DNA of 64,000 bases from Devosia ginsengisoli (GTDB taxonomy: Bacteria > Pseudomonadota > Alphaproteobacteria > Rhizobiales > Devosiaceae), in contig NZ_CP042304.1 in the NCBI RefSeq assembly GCF_007859655.1, positions 2,480,001 through 2,544,000 on the forward strand, given 5' to 3'. The stretch's first letter is position 1; each line of letters begins with the position of its first letter. The notes under the pieces are model-generated. The model ran no database searches. It was not told the origin of the DNA and was given only the letters and a program-made list of their open reading frames with translations. A program made the position numbers and the translations under genes. Of this stretch, positions 52,212-61,341 are shown one piece after another.

Positions 52212-53921
52212 ATGACGACGACCGATACCGCCGCCCCGCTCCGTCCCTGGATTGCCAACTACCCCGACGGCATGGTCTGGGACATCCAGGTCGATACCCG
52301 ACCCATGCATGAACAGGTCCTCGCCGCCTGCGCCCGGACGCCTTCCGCCACCGCCCTCGATTTCCTGGGCGGCACCACCACCTTCGGCGACCTGGCCAAG
52401 AAGATCATCGCCTTTGCCGGCGCCCTGCAGCGCCAGTTCGGTGTCACCAAGGGCAGCCGCGTCGCGCTGATGCTGCCCAATACGCCCTTCTACCCCATCG
52501 CCTATTATGGCGTGCTCCGTGCCGGCGGCACCGTGGTCAATTGCAACCCGCTCTACACCGTCCCCGAACTTGGCCACATCACCGCCAATGCCGGCGCCGA
52601 GATCATGATCACGCTGGACCTGCAGCAGATCTACGAAAAGGCCGAAAAGCTGGTCGAGGCCGGCCAGGTCAAATCCATCATCCTCTGCCATTTCCCCGAT
52701 GCGCTGCCGCTGGTGAAGAAAATCCTCTTCTCCGTGGCGAAGCGCAAGGACCTGGCTAGGCTGAGCGCCTCCCCGATCCGCGACCGGGTCACCTGGTTCC
52801 ACGACATGCTCGACCGCAACGAGACCCCGGACGCCGTGGTCATCGACCCAGAAAACGATATCGCCGTCCAGCAATATACCGGCGGCACGACCGGCATTCC
52901 CAAGGGCGCCCTGCTCACGCACGCCAATATCGCCGCCAATGCCGATCAGTCGGCCAAGTGGTTCACCACCATGTTCAAGCCGGGCAACAAGGCCATCGCC
53001 GTCCTGCCCTTCTTCCACATCTTCGCCATGACCACCTGCCTCAACATGCCACTACGATCAGGCATGGTCGTCTACATGCTGCCGCGCTTCGAGCTGAAGG
53101 GCTTCCTGGCTCTACTGGTGCGCGCCAAGCCCAACCTCATGCCCGCCGTGCCGACGCTGATCTCTGCTTTGGCCAACAACGCCACCGTGACTCGCGAGCA
53201 GCTGGACAGTATCGAGCTGATCGTCTCCGGCGGCGCCGCCCTGCCCGGCGAATTGCGCGTGGCCTTCGCCAAAAAATCCAGCGCCCAGCTCATCGAGGGC
53301 TATGGTCTGACCGAGGCCTCCCCGGTGGTCTGCTGCGGCCAGTTCCACGGCGTGAACAAGGACATGTCCATCGGCCAGCCCCTCCCCGGCACCGATATCC
53401 GCTTCGTCGACGTCGATAGCGGCAAGCCCGTGGGCATTGGCGAGGATGGCGAATTGCAGGTCAAGGGCGCCCAGGTCATGGCCGGCTACTACGACGATCC
53501 CCAAGCGACAAGCGACGCCTTCATGGATGGCTGGCTGCGCACCGGCGATGTCGGCCATATGGACGAAGAGGGCTATGTCTTCCTCGTCGATCGCATCAAG
53601 GATCTCATCATCTGTTCGGGCTTCAACGTCTATCCCCGCACCATCGAGGAAGCGCTGATGACCCATGACGCCGTCGAGGAAACCAATGTCATCGGCGTCC
53701 CCGACGAATATCGCGGCGAGGCGCCCGTCGCCTATGTCAAGCTGAAGGCCGACCACGCCGTCACCGAAGACGACTTGAAGAAATTTCTTGCCGAGCGCCT
53801 CAACAAGATCGAAATGCCCAAGGAAATCATCTTCAAGGATACCCTCCCCAAGACCCTCATCGGCAAGCTCTCCAAGAAAGAGCTGCGTGAGGAATACGCC
53901 CAGACGAGAGCCAGGAAGTGA
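52212..53921 (+). CDS. fadD: Long-chain fatty acid-CoA ligase
   Basis: 569 residues from the ATG at 52212 (CCGGAGGA upstream). Adenylate-forming enzyme: P-loop YTGGTTGIPKGALLTHANI (~222), VSGGAALPG, EGYGLTEASPVV, GWLRTGDVGHMDEEGYVFLVDRIKD (~450, hinge and FadD/VLACS signature) and the C-terminal catalytic Lys in LPKTLIGKLSKK. Activates imported fatty acids for the beta-oxidation genes on the other strand. The stop overlaps the start of the MerR gene. Confidence 0.95.
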   Translation: MTTTDTAAPLRPWIANYPDGMVWDIQVDTRPMHEQVLAACARTPSATALDFLGGTTTFGDLAKKIIAFAGALQRQFGVTKGSRVALMLPNTPFYPIAYYGVLRAGGTVVNCNPLYTVPELGHITANAGAEIMITLDLQQIYEKAEKLVEAGQVKSIILCHFPDALPLVKKILFSVAKRKDLARLSASPIRDRVTWFHDMLDRNETPDAVVIDPENDIAVQQYTGGTTGIPKGALLTHANIAANADQSAKWFTTMFKPGNKAIAVLPFFHIFAMTTCLNMPLRSGMVVYMLPRFELKGFLALLVRAKPNLMPAVPTLISALANNATVTREQLDSIELIVSGGAALPGELRVAFAKKSSAQLIEGYGLTEASPVVCCGQFHGVNKDMSIGQPLPGTDIRFVDVDSGKPVGIGEDGELQVKGAQVMAGYYDDPQATSDAFMDGWLRTGDVGHMDEEGYVFLVDRIKDLIICSGFNVYPRTIEEALMTHDAVEETNVIGVPDEYRGEAPVAYVKLKADHAVTEDDLKKFLAERLNKIEMPKEIIFKDTLPKTLIGKLSKKELREEYAQTRARK

Positions 53922-54309
53922 ACCGTCCCGTGTCCGAAAACCGCGACCTGTTCGCCATTGCCGACCTCGCCAAGGAGTTCGGCATCTCCACCCGCGCCAT
54001 CCGCTTCTACGAAGCCAAGGGCCTGCTCGCCCCCGAACGCGTCGGCGCCACCCGCATCTTCCGCCGCCGGGATCGCGCCCGGTTGATCCTCATCCTGCGC
54101 GGCAAGCGCCTCGGCTTTCGCTGCGCGACATCTCCGACTATCTCAGCCTCTACGACGCCAATCGCTCCCAGCAGGTCCACCTCCTCACCGCCAAGGTCGA
54201 CGAACGCCTCGCCTCCCTCGAAGCCCAGCTCCAGGATTTGCAGACCACCATCGCCGAACTGAAAGAAATCCGGAAACTCGCCGACGAACGCCTGGACAAG
54301 GCGGGGTAA
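53918..54309 (+). pseudogene. MerR family regulator of fatty-acid or branched-chain acyl degradation, frameshifted
   Basis: Starts at a GTG (53918) overlapping the fadD stop. N-terminal MerR HTH is intact: FAIADLAKEFGISTRAIRFY, EAKGLLAPERVGATRIF. At ~54116-54118 (GGCTTTCGC) the frame breaks: the reading gives LGFRCATS, while the next frame gives SLRDISDYLSLYDANRSQQ continuing through a coiled-coil dimerisation helix to 54309. Restoring one T (TTTT) would give 130 residues with LGFSLRDISDYL, the canonical MerR sequence. Likely the regulator of the two LiuR-like operators. A real mutation or a homopolymer error; raw reads would decide. Confidence 0.75.
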
Positions 54310-54326
54310 CGCGGAGCCCGCGGCTT

Positions 54327-54380
54327 TCCCCTTCTCCCCTTGAGGGAGAAGGTGCCCGAAGGGCGGATGAGGGGTGTCGG
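54327..54380. repeat. Short GC-rich hairpin element
   Basis: CTTCTCCCC-TTGAGGGAGAAG hairpin followed by GCCCGAAGGGC and GAGGGGTGTCGG. It shares the GGTGTCGG end with the 75-bp elements at 26461 and 28503. It sits between the MerR gene and the convergent UvrB/UvrC-motif gene and may act as their 3' end. Confidence 0.6.
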
Positions 54381-54418
54381 GCTCTCCTCACGTTCAGAAG
54401 CGGGGAAAGCGTAGCGCC

Positions 54419-54706
54419 CTACTTCCGCCCCTTCACATTCTTCGTCATCAAATCCGGCTTCTTCGGCTTCACCCACCCCTTGGGCGGCTGCCGCACCGGC
54501 ACCTGCGTACCCAGCCCCATCGCCCCCGGCGGCGGCTGGCTGACCGTCACCGTATCGGGATCACCCGCCTGCACCGGCGCCTCCCCCTTGATCCGCGCCA
54601 TCTCATTGCGCAGCGCAGTCGCCTTCTCGAAATCCATTGCCTCAGCCGCCTCAGCCATCTGCTTGCCCAGCACCACAAGGCGCTCATGAATGGATCGTGA
54701 TGACAT
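54419..54706 (-). CDS. UvrB/UvrC-motif small protein
   Basis: 95 residues. The N-terminal helical hairpin ERLVVLGKQMAEAAEAMDFE-KATALRNEMARIKG (~8-42) is the UVR motif found in UvrB, UvrC and ClpC-type adaptors. The tail is Pro/Lys-rich and basic (PPKGWVKPKKPDLMTKNVKG). Probably binds a protein partner or DNA. Upstream of it on the same strand is the DNA ligase, so a DNA-repair link is possible. Confidence 0.75.
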   Translation of the reverse strand: MSSRSIHERLVVLGKQMAEAAEAMDFEKATALRNEMARIKGEAPVQAGDPDTVTVSQPPPGAMGLGTQVPVRQPPKGWVKPKKPDLMTKNVKGRK

Positions 54707-54730
54707 CTATGCCTCCTTGGTTAGGCACGG

Positions 54731-54873
54731 AGAATGCGTTGAGATGCAGGTCAGGCCGAGTCGAAAACGGTGGGCTTCGAGAACCGGAGCGGAGCGTACT
54801 CCAGTACGTGAGCACCGGAAGCGCAGAAGCCTGCCGTTTGCAGGCCGGCATCACCTGCACATCAATGCATTCT
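54731..54873 (-). repeat. 143-bp hairpin element after the ligase stop, copy 1
   Basis: Starts with the AG of the ligase TAG and folds into one long stem-loop. Outer arms are 54731-54750 and 54854-54873, inner arms ~54766-54777 and ~54824-54836, tip GTACTCCAGTAC. The core word AACCGGAGCGGAGCGTACTC (from 54782) and its neighbours are identical to the element at 61199-61341, while arm sequences differ but still pair. Alignment of the two is gapless over 143 bp. Confidence 0.8.
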
Positions 54874-56449
54874 AAGTCGTCCCAATAAACACCATCATAT
54901 CCTCCAGCGTCGCCGCCTCGCTCGCCGGCTTGTCCCACCGTATCCGGCTGATCCGCGGAAACCGCAAAGCCACCCCCGACTTATGCCGCGTACTCTCCTG
55001 CGCCGAGTCAAACGCCACCTCGAACACCAGCTCCTTCTTCACCTCGCGCACCGGCCCGAACGCCGCCGTGGTATTGGCCCTGATCCACTTGTCGAGCAGT
55101 TTTAGCTCCTCATCGGTGAACCCGAAATAGGCCTTTCCAACCGGCACGATCTCATTCCCCTTCCACACGCCGAACGTATAGTCCGAATAGAACGAACTCC
55201 GCTTGCCATGCCCGCGCTGCGCATACATCAGCACCGCATCGACCACATTGGGGTCCCGCTTCCACTTGAACCAATAGCCCTTGGGCCGCCCCGGCACATA
55301 GGGCGAGGTTCTGAGCTTGATCATCACCCCCTCATGACCATGCTCATCGGCCCCCTGCCGCCTTTGCCGCGCCAGGTCCTCCCAATCCGCAAACGGCAGC
55401 ACCTCCGACAGATCAAGCCTGCTCTGCGGATTGCCCGCAAACCACGCCTCCAGCCGCGCCCGTCTTTCGGTCCAACCCAGCGCCCTGATATCCTCCCGCC
55501 CATCGAACAGCATGTCATAGACCCGGATAAACGCCGGGCTTTCCTTGAGATGTTTGGCGCTCGCCACCTTCTTGTTTAGCCGCTGCTGCAAATCGTTGAA
55601 CGAACCCGCCTCGAAATCCCGTCCCACCAGCAATTCGCCATCCAGCACGCCCAGCCCTTGCACATTCTCGACCACATCGGGGAAGGCCGCCGCGATATCG
55701 TCCCCCGTGCGCGAAAACAGCGACACCGTGCCCCCGCCCAACACCAGTTGCACCCGTATCCCGTCCCACTTCCACTCCGCCGAAAAATCCTGCGGATCGA
55801 GCTTGCCGAGGTCCTTCTCCTCGTCGATAGGATTGCTCAGCATCAGCGGATGAAACCGCGCCGACTGGTCGATATCCGGCCGCCCCGCCTTCCCATCCAG
55901 CCAGGCAAACAGATCGAGATAAGGCACCTTGAGCCCATGCCACACTTCCTCGATCTCCTGCACATCAACCCCGCTCATTTCGCTCAGCGCCGTCTTGGCC
56001 AGCCGCGCCGAAACCCCGATCCGCAAGGCCCCCGTCGCCAGCTTCACCAGCGCCCAGCGCTCATTGATCCCCGCCTGCGTCAGCAGCCCCGCAATCAGCT
56101 TCGGCAGCTCAGCCTTCGATGTCGTATTGAACAACTCGATGAGCTTGGTGAGTGACGGCAGATCGCCCTCCGCCCCATGATGCGGCCAGATCAGCGCGAT
56201 CGTCTCGCCCAGATCCCCGACATAATCATAGCTCATGGCGAACAGCGTCTCATCCACCTCGCGCAGCACGGTCTCCTTGAGCAAAGCCGGCTTCACATTG
56301 CGAAAGCTCAGCGCCCCCGTGAGAACCGCCAGCGCATAGCCACGGTCCGGGTCCGGCACTTCGCGGAAATACTGCGTCAGTGCCGTCAGCTTGCGCGTCC
56401 GCGACGGCGTCAGCGCCAGCAGTTCCAGCAATTGGGCAAAGCGCTTCAT
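54872..56449 (-). CDS. ATP-dependent DNA ligase
   Basis: 525 residues from the ATG at 56449, which overlaps the exonuclease stop; the longer ORF is not needed. N-terminal DNA-binding domain (KRFAQLLELLALTPSRTRKL), adenylation site in FSAEWKWDGIRVQL (the Lys of KWDG), GVLDGELLV, HEGVMIKL, GYWFKWKRDP (motif V) and an OB-fold domain. Joins nicks using ATP. It belongs to the bacterial accessory ligase class co-occurring with a metallo-beta-lactamase-fold exonuclease and, in some genomes, a helicase. Confidence 0.92.
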   Translation of the reverse strand: MKRFAQLLELLALTPSRTRKLTALTQYFREVPDPDRGYALAVLTGALSFRNVKPALLKETVLREVDETLFAMSYDYVGDLGETIALIWPHHGAEGDLPSLTKLIELFNTTSKAELPKLIAGLLTQAGINERWALVKLATGALRIGVSARLAKTALSEMSGVDVQEIEEVWHGLKVPYLDLFAWLDGKAGRPDIDQSARFHPLMLSNPIDEEKDLGKLDPQDFSAEWKWDGIRVQLVLGGGTVSLFSRTGDDIAAAFPDVVENVQGLGVLDGELLVGRDFEAGSFNDLQQRLNKKVASAKHLKESPAFIRVYDMLFDGREDIRALGWTERRARLEAWFAGNPQSRLDLSEVLPFADWEDLARQRRQGADEHGHEGVMIKLRTSPYVPGRPKGYWFKWKRDPNVVDAVLMYAQRGHGKRSSFYSDYTFGVWKGNEIVPVGKAYFGFTDEELKLLDKWIRANTTAAFGPVREVKKELVFEVAFDSAQESTRHKSGVALRFPRISRIRWDKPASEAATLEDMMVFIGTT

Positions 56450-57453
56450 TCCTCTGCGCCCTCCCCGCCATCGTCCTCGAAGCCCTGGATGTTGAGCGGC
56501 TCGGCCTGCAATCCCTGCGTCCGGCACCAATAGACCAGCGCATCCTCCCGCCCATGCGTCACCCACACGGTCTCCGCGTGCGTCTCATGGATGGTCTGCT
56601 GCAACTCGCCCCAGTCGCAATGGTCCGAAATTACCAGCGGCAATTCCACCAGCGCCTGCCGTGCCCGCTGCTTGACGCTCATCCAGCCCGACGCCTGGCA
56701 CGTCACCGGATCGGGAAAGCGCCGGCTCCACCGGTCCCGGATCGCCGAGGGCGGCGCGATCACGATCTGCCCCGCCAGGTCCGCCTTGGGCACATCCAGC
56801 GCCGGCCGCAAATCCCCCAGCGACACCCCCAATTCCTCATAGAGCGCACACAGCCGCAGCATCGCCCCATGCAGATAAATCGGCGCGTCCCACCCCGCAT
56901 CGCGCAGCAGCGCAATCACCCTCTGCGCCTTACCCAGCGCATAGCACCCGACCAGATGGCTCCGCTCGGGCTGGTCCGCCACCGATTTCAGCAGCCGCGC
57001 AATCTCCACACTCGGATGGGGATGCTGAAACACCGGCAGCCCGAACGTCGCCTCCGTCACCAGCAGGTCGCATTCCACCAGCTCATAGGGCTGCGCCGTC
57101 CGATCAGCGAGCCGCTTGTAGTCGCCGGTCACGACCACCCTTTGCCCGCTTTGCTCCACCAGCACTTGTGCCGACCCCAGAATATGCCCGGCCGGATAAA
57201 ACGTGATCGTCACATCCTCGATCCGATACGGCACCCCAAAATCCAGCGCCTCGAAACTGCCGGCGCAATCCTCGCCATAGCGCACCTTCATGATGGCAAT
57301 CGTATCCGGCGTCGCCAGCACCGCGCCATGCCCGCTCCGCGCATGGTCCGCATGCCCATGCGTAACAATCGCCCGCTCCCGCGGCACCGAGGGGTCGATA
57401 TAGGCGTCGATCGCCCTGATATGCAGGTTCCGGTCAAGGATAGGACTGGCCAT
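56446..57453 (-). CDS. Ligase-associated DNA exonuclease (metallo-beta-lactamase fold)
   Basis: 335 residues. Metal-binding motif VTHGHADHARSGHG (~35), FYPAGHILGSAQVLVE (beta-CASP-like His), VVTGDYKR (Asp) and LVTEATFG; the C-terminal SDHCDWGELQ and VWVTHGRED carry further His/Asp ligands. YhcR/MBL family members beside ATP-dependent ligases are called ligase-associated exonucleases and probably trim 3' ends in repair. ATGA overlap with the ligase indicates one operon. Confidence 0.92.
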   Translation of the reverse strand: MASPILDRNLHIRAIDAYIDPSVPRERAIVTHGHADHARSGHGAVLATPDTIAIMKVRYGEDCAGSFEALDFGVPYRIEDVTITFYPAGHILGSAQVLVEQSGQRVVVTGDYKRLADRTAQPYELVECDLLVTEATFGLPVFQHPHPSVEIARLLKSVADQPERSHLVGCYALGKAQRVIALLRDAGWDAPIYLHGAMLRLCALYEELGVSLGDLRPALDVPKADLAGQIVIAPPSAIRDRWSRRFPDPVTCQASGWMSVKQRARQALVELPLVISDHCDWGELQQTIHETHAETVWVTHGREDALVYWCRTQGLQAEPLNIQGFEDDGGEGAEE

Positions 57454-57508
57454 GGCACTTCCTAACGCAAATTGCCCAGATCAGGTTCACACCGAAGCCG
57501 CAGTCATC

Positions 57509-57572
57509 ACCCCTCGCCCCTTGCGGGAGAGGGGGTAATTTCTTCGTCCAGAAGAAATTACGGGTGAGGGGT
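57509..57572. repeat. Nested inverted repeat with 11-bp AT-rich hairpin
   Basis: ACCCCTC (57509-57515) pairs with GAGGGGT (57566-57572). Inside, GTAATTTCTTC (57535-57545) pairs perfectly with GAAGAAATTAC (57551-57561) around GTCCA. The remainder of 57454-57742 contains no supported gene. Confidence 0.7.
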
Positions 57573-57742
57573 CCTGCGCCATCCCATGCTCCGATTGTCC
57601 CAACAGGCAGATATGAACCGGCACAATCTGCCGCCCAGCCCTGCCAGCCCCTGTCAGCAGCGGCCAAAACCCAACAATTCCGCCGCCCCGACAATGGCAT
57701 AAAACTTGAATGACTTCCGGCATCTATCCCGCCGAGGCAACC

Positions 57743-58042
57743 ATGTCCTTTTCCGTTTCCGCCAATATGCGGTCCTTCCCGCTGAGCAACCAGTTCGGCT
57801 CAAAGGATAGCGCCCCGCTCCAGCCCAAAACCGCCGAGGAAGAATTCCTCGAAATCGCCAGAAAATCCCCGCTGGAACGCCTGCGCGACAAGATCCTCGA
57901 AGACATGAAAATGAGCGAAGCGGACGTCGCCGGCATGACCCCCGAAGACCGCCAGGTCGTCGAAGACGAAATCAAGCGCCGCATGATGGAAGCCCTCCAG
58001 GCCTCCACCGATACCGGGGCCGTGGTGGACAAGACGGCTTAG
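57743..58042 (+). CDS. Hypothetical protein, 99 aa
   Basis: ATG at 57743 with GAGG five bases before; an in-frame ATG at 57710 lacks a site. N-terminal part polar (SFSVSANMRSFPLSNQFGSK), then a charged helical region (EEEFLEIARKSPLERLRDKI, EDMKMSEADVAGMTPEDRQV, EDEIKRRMMEALQ). No membrane segment or signal peptide. Family not recognised; the central helix pattern recalls small flagellar or rod-type assembly proteins, but I would not assign it. Confidence 0.65.
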   Translation: MSFSVSANMRSFPLSNQFGSKDSAPLQPKTAEEEFLEIARKSPLERLRDKILEDMKMSEADVAGMTPEDRQVVEDEIKRRMMEALQASTDTGAVVDKTA

Positions 58043-58054
58043 TGCCACGCCCGC

Positions 58055-58160
58055 GTGGTTCGAGGGTCGCTACGCTCCCGCCTCACCATGAGGGCTACTC
58101 TTGGCGCGGTGTCCCAGTAGCCCTCATGGTGAGGTGCGCTTCTTCAGCGCCTCGAACCAC
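58055..58160. repeat. 106-bp palindromic element
   Basis: GTGGTTCGAG (58055-58064) pairs with CTCGAACCAC (58151-58160). Inside, CCTCACCATGAGGGCTACT (58081-58099) pairs with AGTAGCCCTCATGGTGAGG (58116-58134). It lies between the convergent hypothetical gene and M16 peptidase and resembles common proteobacterial intergenic palindromes. Confidence 0.8.
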
Positions 58161-58181
58161 GAGGGCGTGCCCGCAAAGCCC

Positions 58182-61088
58182 TCACATCACCTTGCTGACC
58201 TCAAGCAGCCCCGGCCGCTTCTCGTTCGCCGCCGTGATCGCCGCTTCCCCGCCCAGCACCACCACATGCCCATGCTGCGCCACCGCGTCCACCGCCTCCG
58301 CCATGCGCCGGAAATCGGCCACCGATGTCCCCAATATCTCATCCCGCCGCTGCTGGCGGATCGCATCCGTCGTCCCGGTCAACTGCCGCCACATCGACGA
58401 ATAGCCCTTGGCATCGGGGAATTCATACCCGTCCACATCCCCGATCACCCCGATGATCGAGCGCGTCAGGTCATTCTCGCCAATCCCGGCCTTGAGCGCC
58501 TTGCTCGCCCCATCATAGGCGTCCAGCGTCTTCAGCAGGTTCGGATCGCGATAGCTCAAGAAGCTGAAATTGCCCGAGGTCAGGTCGAACCGGCTCGACC
58601 CGCCATAGGCCCCGCCCTGCACCCGCACCTTGTCCCACAGATAGGTCGTGTTGAGGAATTTCAGCACCACCGCCGACGCGCCTGTCATCTCGAAGCCGAG
58701 CGCCCGCAGATTGGCCCCCTTGCCCACATAATTGACCTGCGCTGGAATGATCAGCCCCTCCGACTTCGGCGCATAGTCGATTCCCCAGTCGGCAAAGGCA
58801 AAATCCCCATCCGGCAGCCGCTCCAGGAAGCCCTCGATCTCCCCGCGCGCCCGGTTCCACAGCGCCCCATCGGCGGTCACATTCACCACCATGCGCCCAC
58901 GGTTGAACAGCGTATCGCGAATGCGCTTCAGCGCCGCCTCGACCGAGTCCCAGTCGTTCTCCACCCGCTGCACCAGCTCGCGCAGGAATTGCAGATAGCT
59001 CACCCCGCCCAACTGCTCGGCAATCCAGCTCGCCTCGGTCAGCCCGGCATTGAGCCGCGTATTGACGATGGCATTGCCCGAGGGCACCAGCCGCGCCTCG
59101 AAACCGGCCTTTTCCTCCAGCGCCATCTGCTTGAACCGCGCCCGGTTATCCAGTCGCGCATCGAGCAGCACATCGCCCATGATGGCGAGCATTTCTTCAT
59201 GCTTGTCCGGCACCGCCTTGCCCGACAGGAAAAACCACGCCGCGCTACCATCGCTGCCCTGCCGCGCCGACAGGCCCCGATGCTGCGCAATGCCGCCCGT
59301 CGAACGCCCGATGCGCTGCGTCAGCGAAACGAAGTCTTCCTTGCTGGTCCCGGTCTGCAACAGCGCCCGCCCGAACAGCGGCAGATAGGGCAGCAGGTCC
59401 TTCTCCAGCACATGCAGGTCAAAACCCAGATCGAGATAGACGATCCCGAGCGTCGGCAGGTCGTGGTAGAATAGCCGCGCCTCGCCTAGATGCCCGACCT
59501 CGATCGGCACCGTCCGCGATTGCCGCGGCAAATCCCCCAGACCAAGCGTCGGAATCTTCGCCAGCAGCGCCGGATCATCCACCTCTTCCTGCAACGCCTT
59601 GAGCCGCTCGGTCTCGGCGACAGTGGCTTGCAGCGCCGTCTCATCCAGCCCGGCCCGCACCCCGGCCAGGATCTCAGCTTCCTTCGCCGCCTCCCGCGCC
59701 CCCTGCTCCGGGTCGGCGCTCAGCGTCACCGTGGTGCGATGCATATTGTCGAGGAACAACCGGCGGATTTCGCCCGCGAAATGCCCCTTGCCGGCCTTCT
59801 CCTTGAGCGCGGCCAGCGCCTCCTCGAACTTGAGCTGCCCCAAGGGATCCCCCTCATGCAGCCACGTCCCCAGCGCGTTGAACATGTACACCATGCCGCG
59901 CGGATAGGACCCGGTATTGTTCTCGCGCAGCGAAAACTCGAACGTATTGGCTGCCGCCTCGAGCTGCTCGGGGGCGAAGCCCTTCTCGGCAATTTCTTCC
60001 AACGTCGACAGGATCAGCGCCTCGACCTTGCCGGCATCCTGGGGGTCGATCCCCTTCATGCCAAAGCTCGCCATCGGCTGCCGCAGCCCCGAGCCGATCC
60101 CGCCGCCGGTGATGCCTTCGCCCAGCCCACTCTCGGTCAGCGCCTTGCGCAGGGGCGCGGCCGGATTGCCCGCCAGCAGATAGCTCAGCATGCCGTGGCT
60201 CAGCGCCTCGGTCCGATCCTCGGGCGGATCGATCATCCAGTTGACCGACACCATCCCGTCCCGCGCCTTGCCCTCATCTTTCGTGCCGGCATAGGTCGCC
60301 ACCACCGACCGCGGCGCATTGAACCGCGGCTGCAGCTTCACCTCCGCATCGACAGGCGCCCGCTCGAACTGGCTGAAATACGCATCGAGTATCGCCAGCC
60401 GCTGCCCCGCATCGTCATCGCCGGAGAAGAACGCCCGCGTGTTGGACGGATGATAGAAGGTCTGGTGAAATTTCTTGAACTGCTGGTAGCTCAGCGCGGG
60501 AATGGCCTTGGGGTCGCCCCCCGAGCTCTTGCCATAGGTCACGTCAGGATAAAGCGAGCGCTGCGAAATATCGCGCATGACAGCGTCGGGCGACGAAAAC
60601 ACGCCCTTCATCTCGTTGAATACCACGCCCTTATAGACTAGGGGCGAGCCGGCATCCTCCAGCTCGTAATGCCAGCCTTCCTGCCGGAACGTGTCTTCCG
60701 AAATCAGCGGAAAGAACACCGCGTCCAGATACACATCGACCAGGTTGTAGAAATCCTTGAGATTCTGGCTCGCCACCGGATAGGCCGTCTTGTCCGGGAA
60801 GGTCATGGCATTGAGGAAGGTGTTGAGGCTCCCCTTGATCAGCTCCACGAACGGCTTCTTCACCGGATATTTCCGGCTCCCGCACAGCACCGAATGTTCC
60901 AGGATATGCGCCACGCCGGTCGAATCCTCCGGCGGCGTCTTGAAGGTGATACCGAACACCTTGTTCTCGTCGTCATTGACGAGGCTCAGCACCTCCGCCC
61001 CGGTCTTGCGATGCCGATACAGCAGCGCCTGACTGTTCACCTCCGCGATCTGTTCGTCGCGGATGAGTTCGAAAGCAGGATGGGACAT
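58182..61088 (-). CDS. Insulinase-family (M16C, presequence-protease-like) metallopeptidase
   Basis: 968 residues from the ATG at 61088. Inverted zinc motif HxxEH in GVAHILEHSVLCGS (~residue 58), followed by the distal Glu in YKGVVFNEMKG. Four M16 domains: PreP-type M16 (N), M16_assoc in the middle and two C-terminal domains, ending EKRPGLLEVSKVM. No signal peptide, so cytoplasmic. Degrades short unstructured peptides; a mitochondrial-type relative in alphaproteobacteria. Confidence 0.92.
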   Translation of the reverse strand: MSHPAFELIRDEQIAEVNSQALLYRHRKTGAEVLSLVNDDENKVFGITFKTPPEDSTGVAHILEHSVLCGSRKYPVKKPFVELIKGSLNTFLNAMTFPDKTAYPVASQNLKDFYNLVDVYLDAVFFPLISEDTFRQEGWHYELEDAGSPLVYKGVVFNEMKGVFSSPDAVMRDISQRSLYPDVTYGKSSGGDPKAIPALSYQQFKKFHQTFYHPSNTRAFFSGDDDAGQRLAILDAYFSQFERAPVDAEVKLQPRFNAPRSVVATYAGTKDEGKARDGMVSVNWMIDPPEDRTEALSHGMLSYLLAGNPAAPLRKALTESGLGEGITGGGIGSGLRQPMASFGMKGIDPQDAGKVEALILSTLEEIAEKGFAPEQLEAAANTFEFSLRENNTGSYPRGMVYMFNALGTWLHEGDPLGQLKFEEALAALKEKAGKGHFAGEIRRLFLDNMHRTTVTLSADPEQGAREAAKEAEILAGVRAGLDETALQATVAETERLKALQEEVDDPALLAKIPTLGLGDLPRQSRTVPIEVGHLGEARLFYHDLPTLGIVYLDLGFDLHVLEKDLLPYLPLFGRALLQTGTSKEDFVSLTQRIGRSTGGIAQHRGLSARQGSDGSAAWFFLSGKAVPDKHEEMLAIMGDVLLDARLDNRARFKQMALEEKAGFEARLVPSGNAIVNTRLNAGLTEASWIAEQLGGVSYLQFLRELVQRVENDWDSVEAALKRIRDTLFNRGRMVVNVTADGALWNRARGEIEGFLERLPDGDFAFADWGIDYAPKSEGLIIPAQVNYVGKGANLRALGFEMTGASAVVLKFLNTTYLWDKVRVQGGAYGGSSRFDLTSGNFSFLSYRDPNLLKTLDAYDGASKALKAGIGENDLTRSIIGVIGDVDGYEFPDAKGYSSMWRQLTGTTDAIRQQRRDEILGTSVADFRRMAEAVDAVAQHGHVVVLGGEAAITAANEKRPGLLEVSKVM

Positions 61089-61198
61089 GAAACTACTCGG
61101 CAGGGTTCTTGTTGTTAGGGACAAGGTAGGGACGTGAAGCGCAATGCGCTAGGGGCTCACCAAACTCTGAGCCTCTCCCCTTCCAGAACGTGGCACAG

Positions 61199-61341
61199 AG
61201 GGCATGTTGAGCTTCGTGTCAGGCCGAGTCGAAAATGGCTGTGCCCGAGAACCGGAGCGGAGCGTACTCCAGTACGTGAGCACCGGAAGCGCAGGGCACG
61301 GCCATTTGCAGGCCGGCATGGCGCGAAGATCGGCGTGCCCT
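61199..61341 (-). repeat. 143-bp hairpin element after an aldo/keto reductase stop, copy 2
   Basis: Starts with the AG of the reductase TAG (61340-61342). Same length, layout and core as 54731-54873, but the outer arms (61199-61217, 61323-61341) and inner arms (~61234-61246, ~61292-61305) have different sequences that still pair, including G-U pairs. The 251-bp gap 61089-61339 otherwise contains no supported gene. Confidence 0.8.

Noticed and set aside
54690..54888. Short frames across the 143-bp elements encoding a shared peptide such as RTGAERTPVREHRKRR, also at 61134-61343
   Set aside because: Similarity comes from the repeated hairpin DNA; both strands and several frames are open, and base changes follow stem pairing, not codons.
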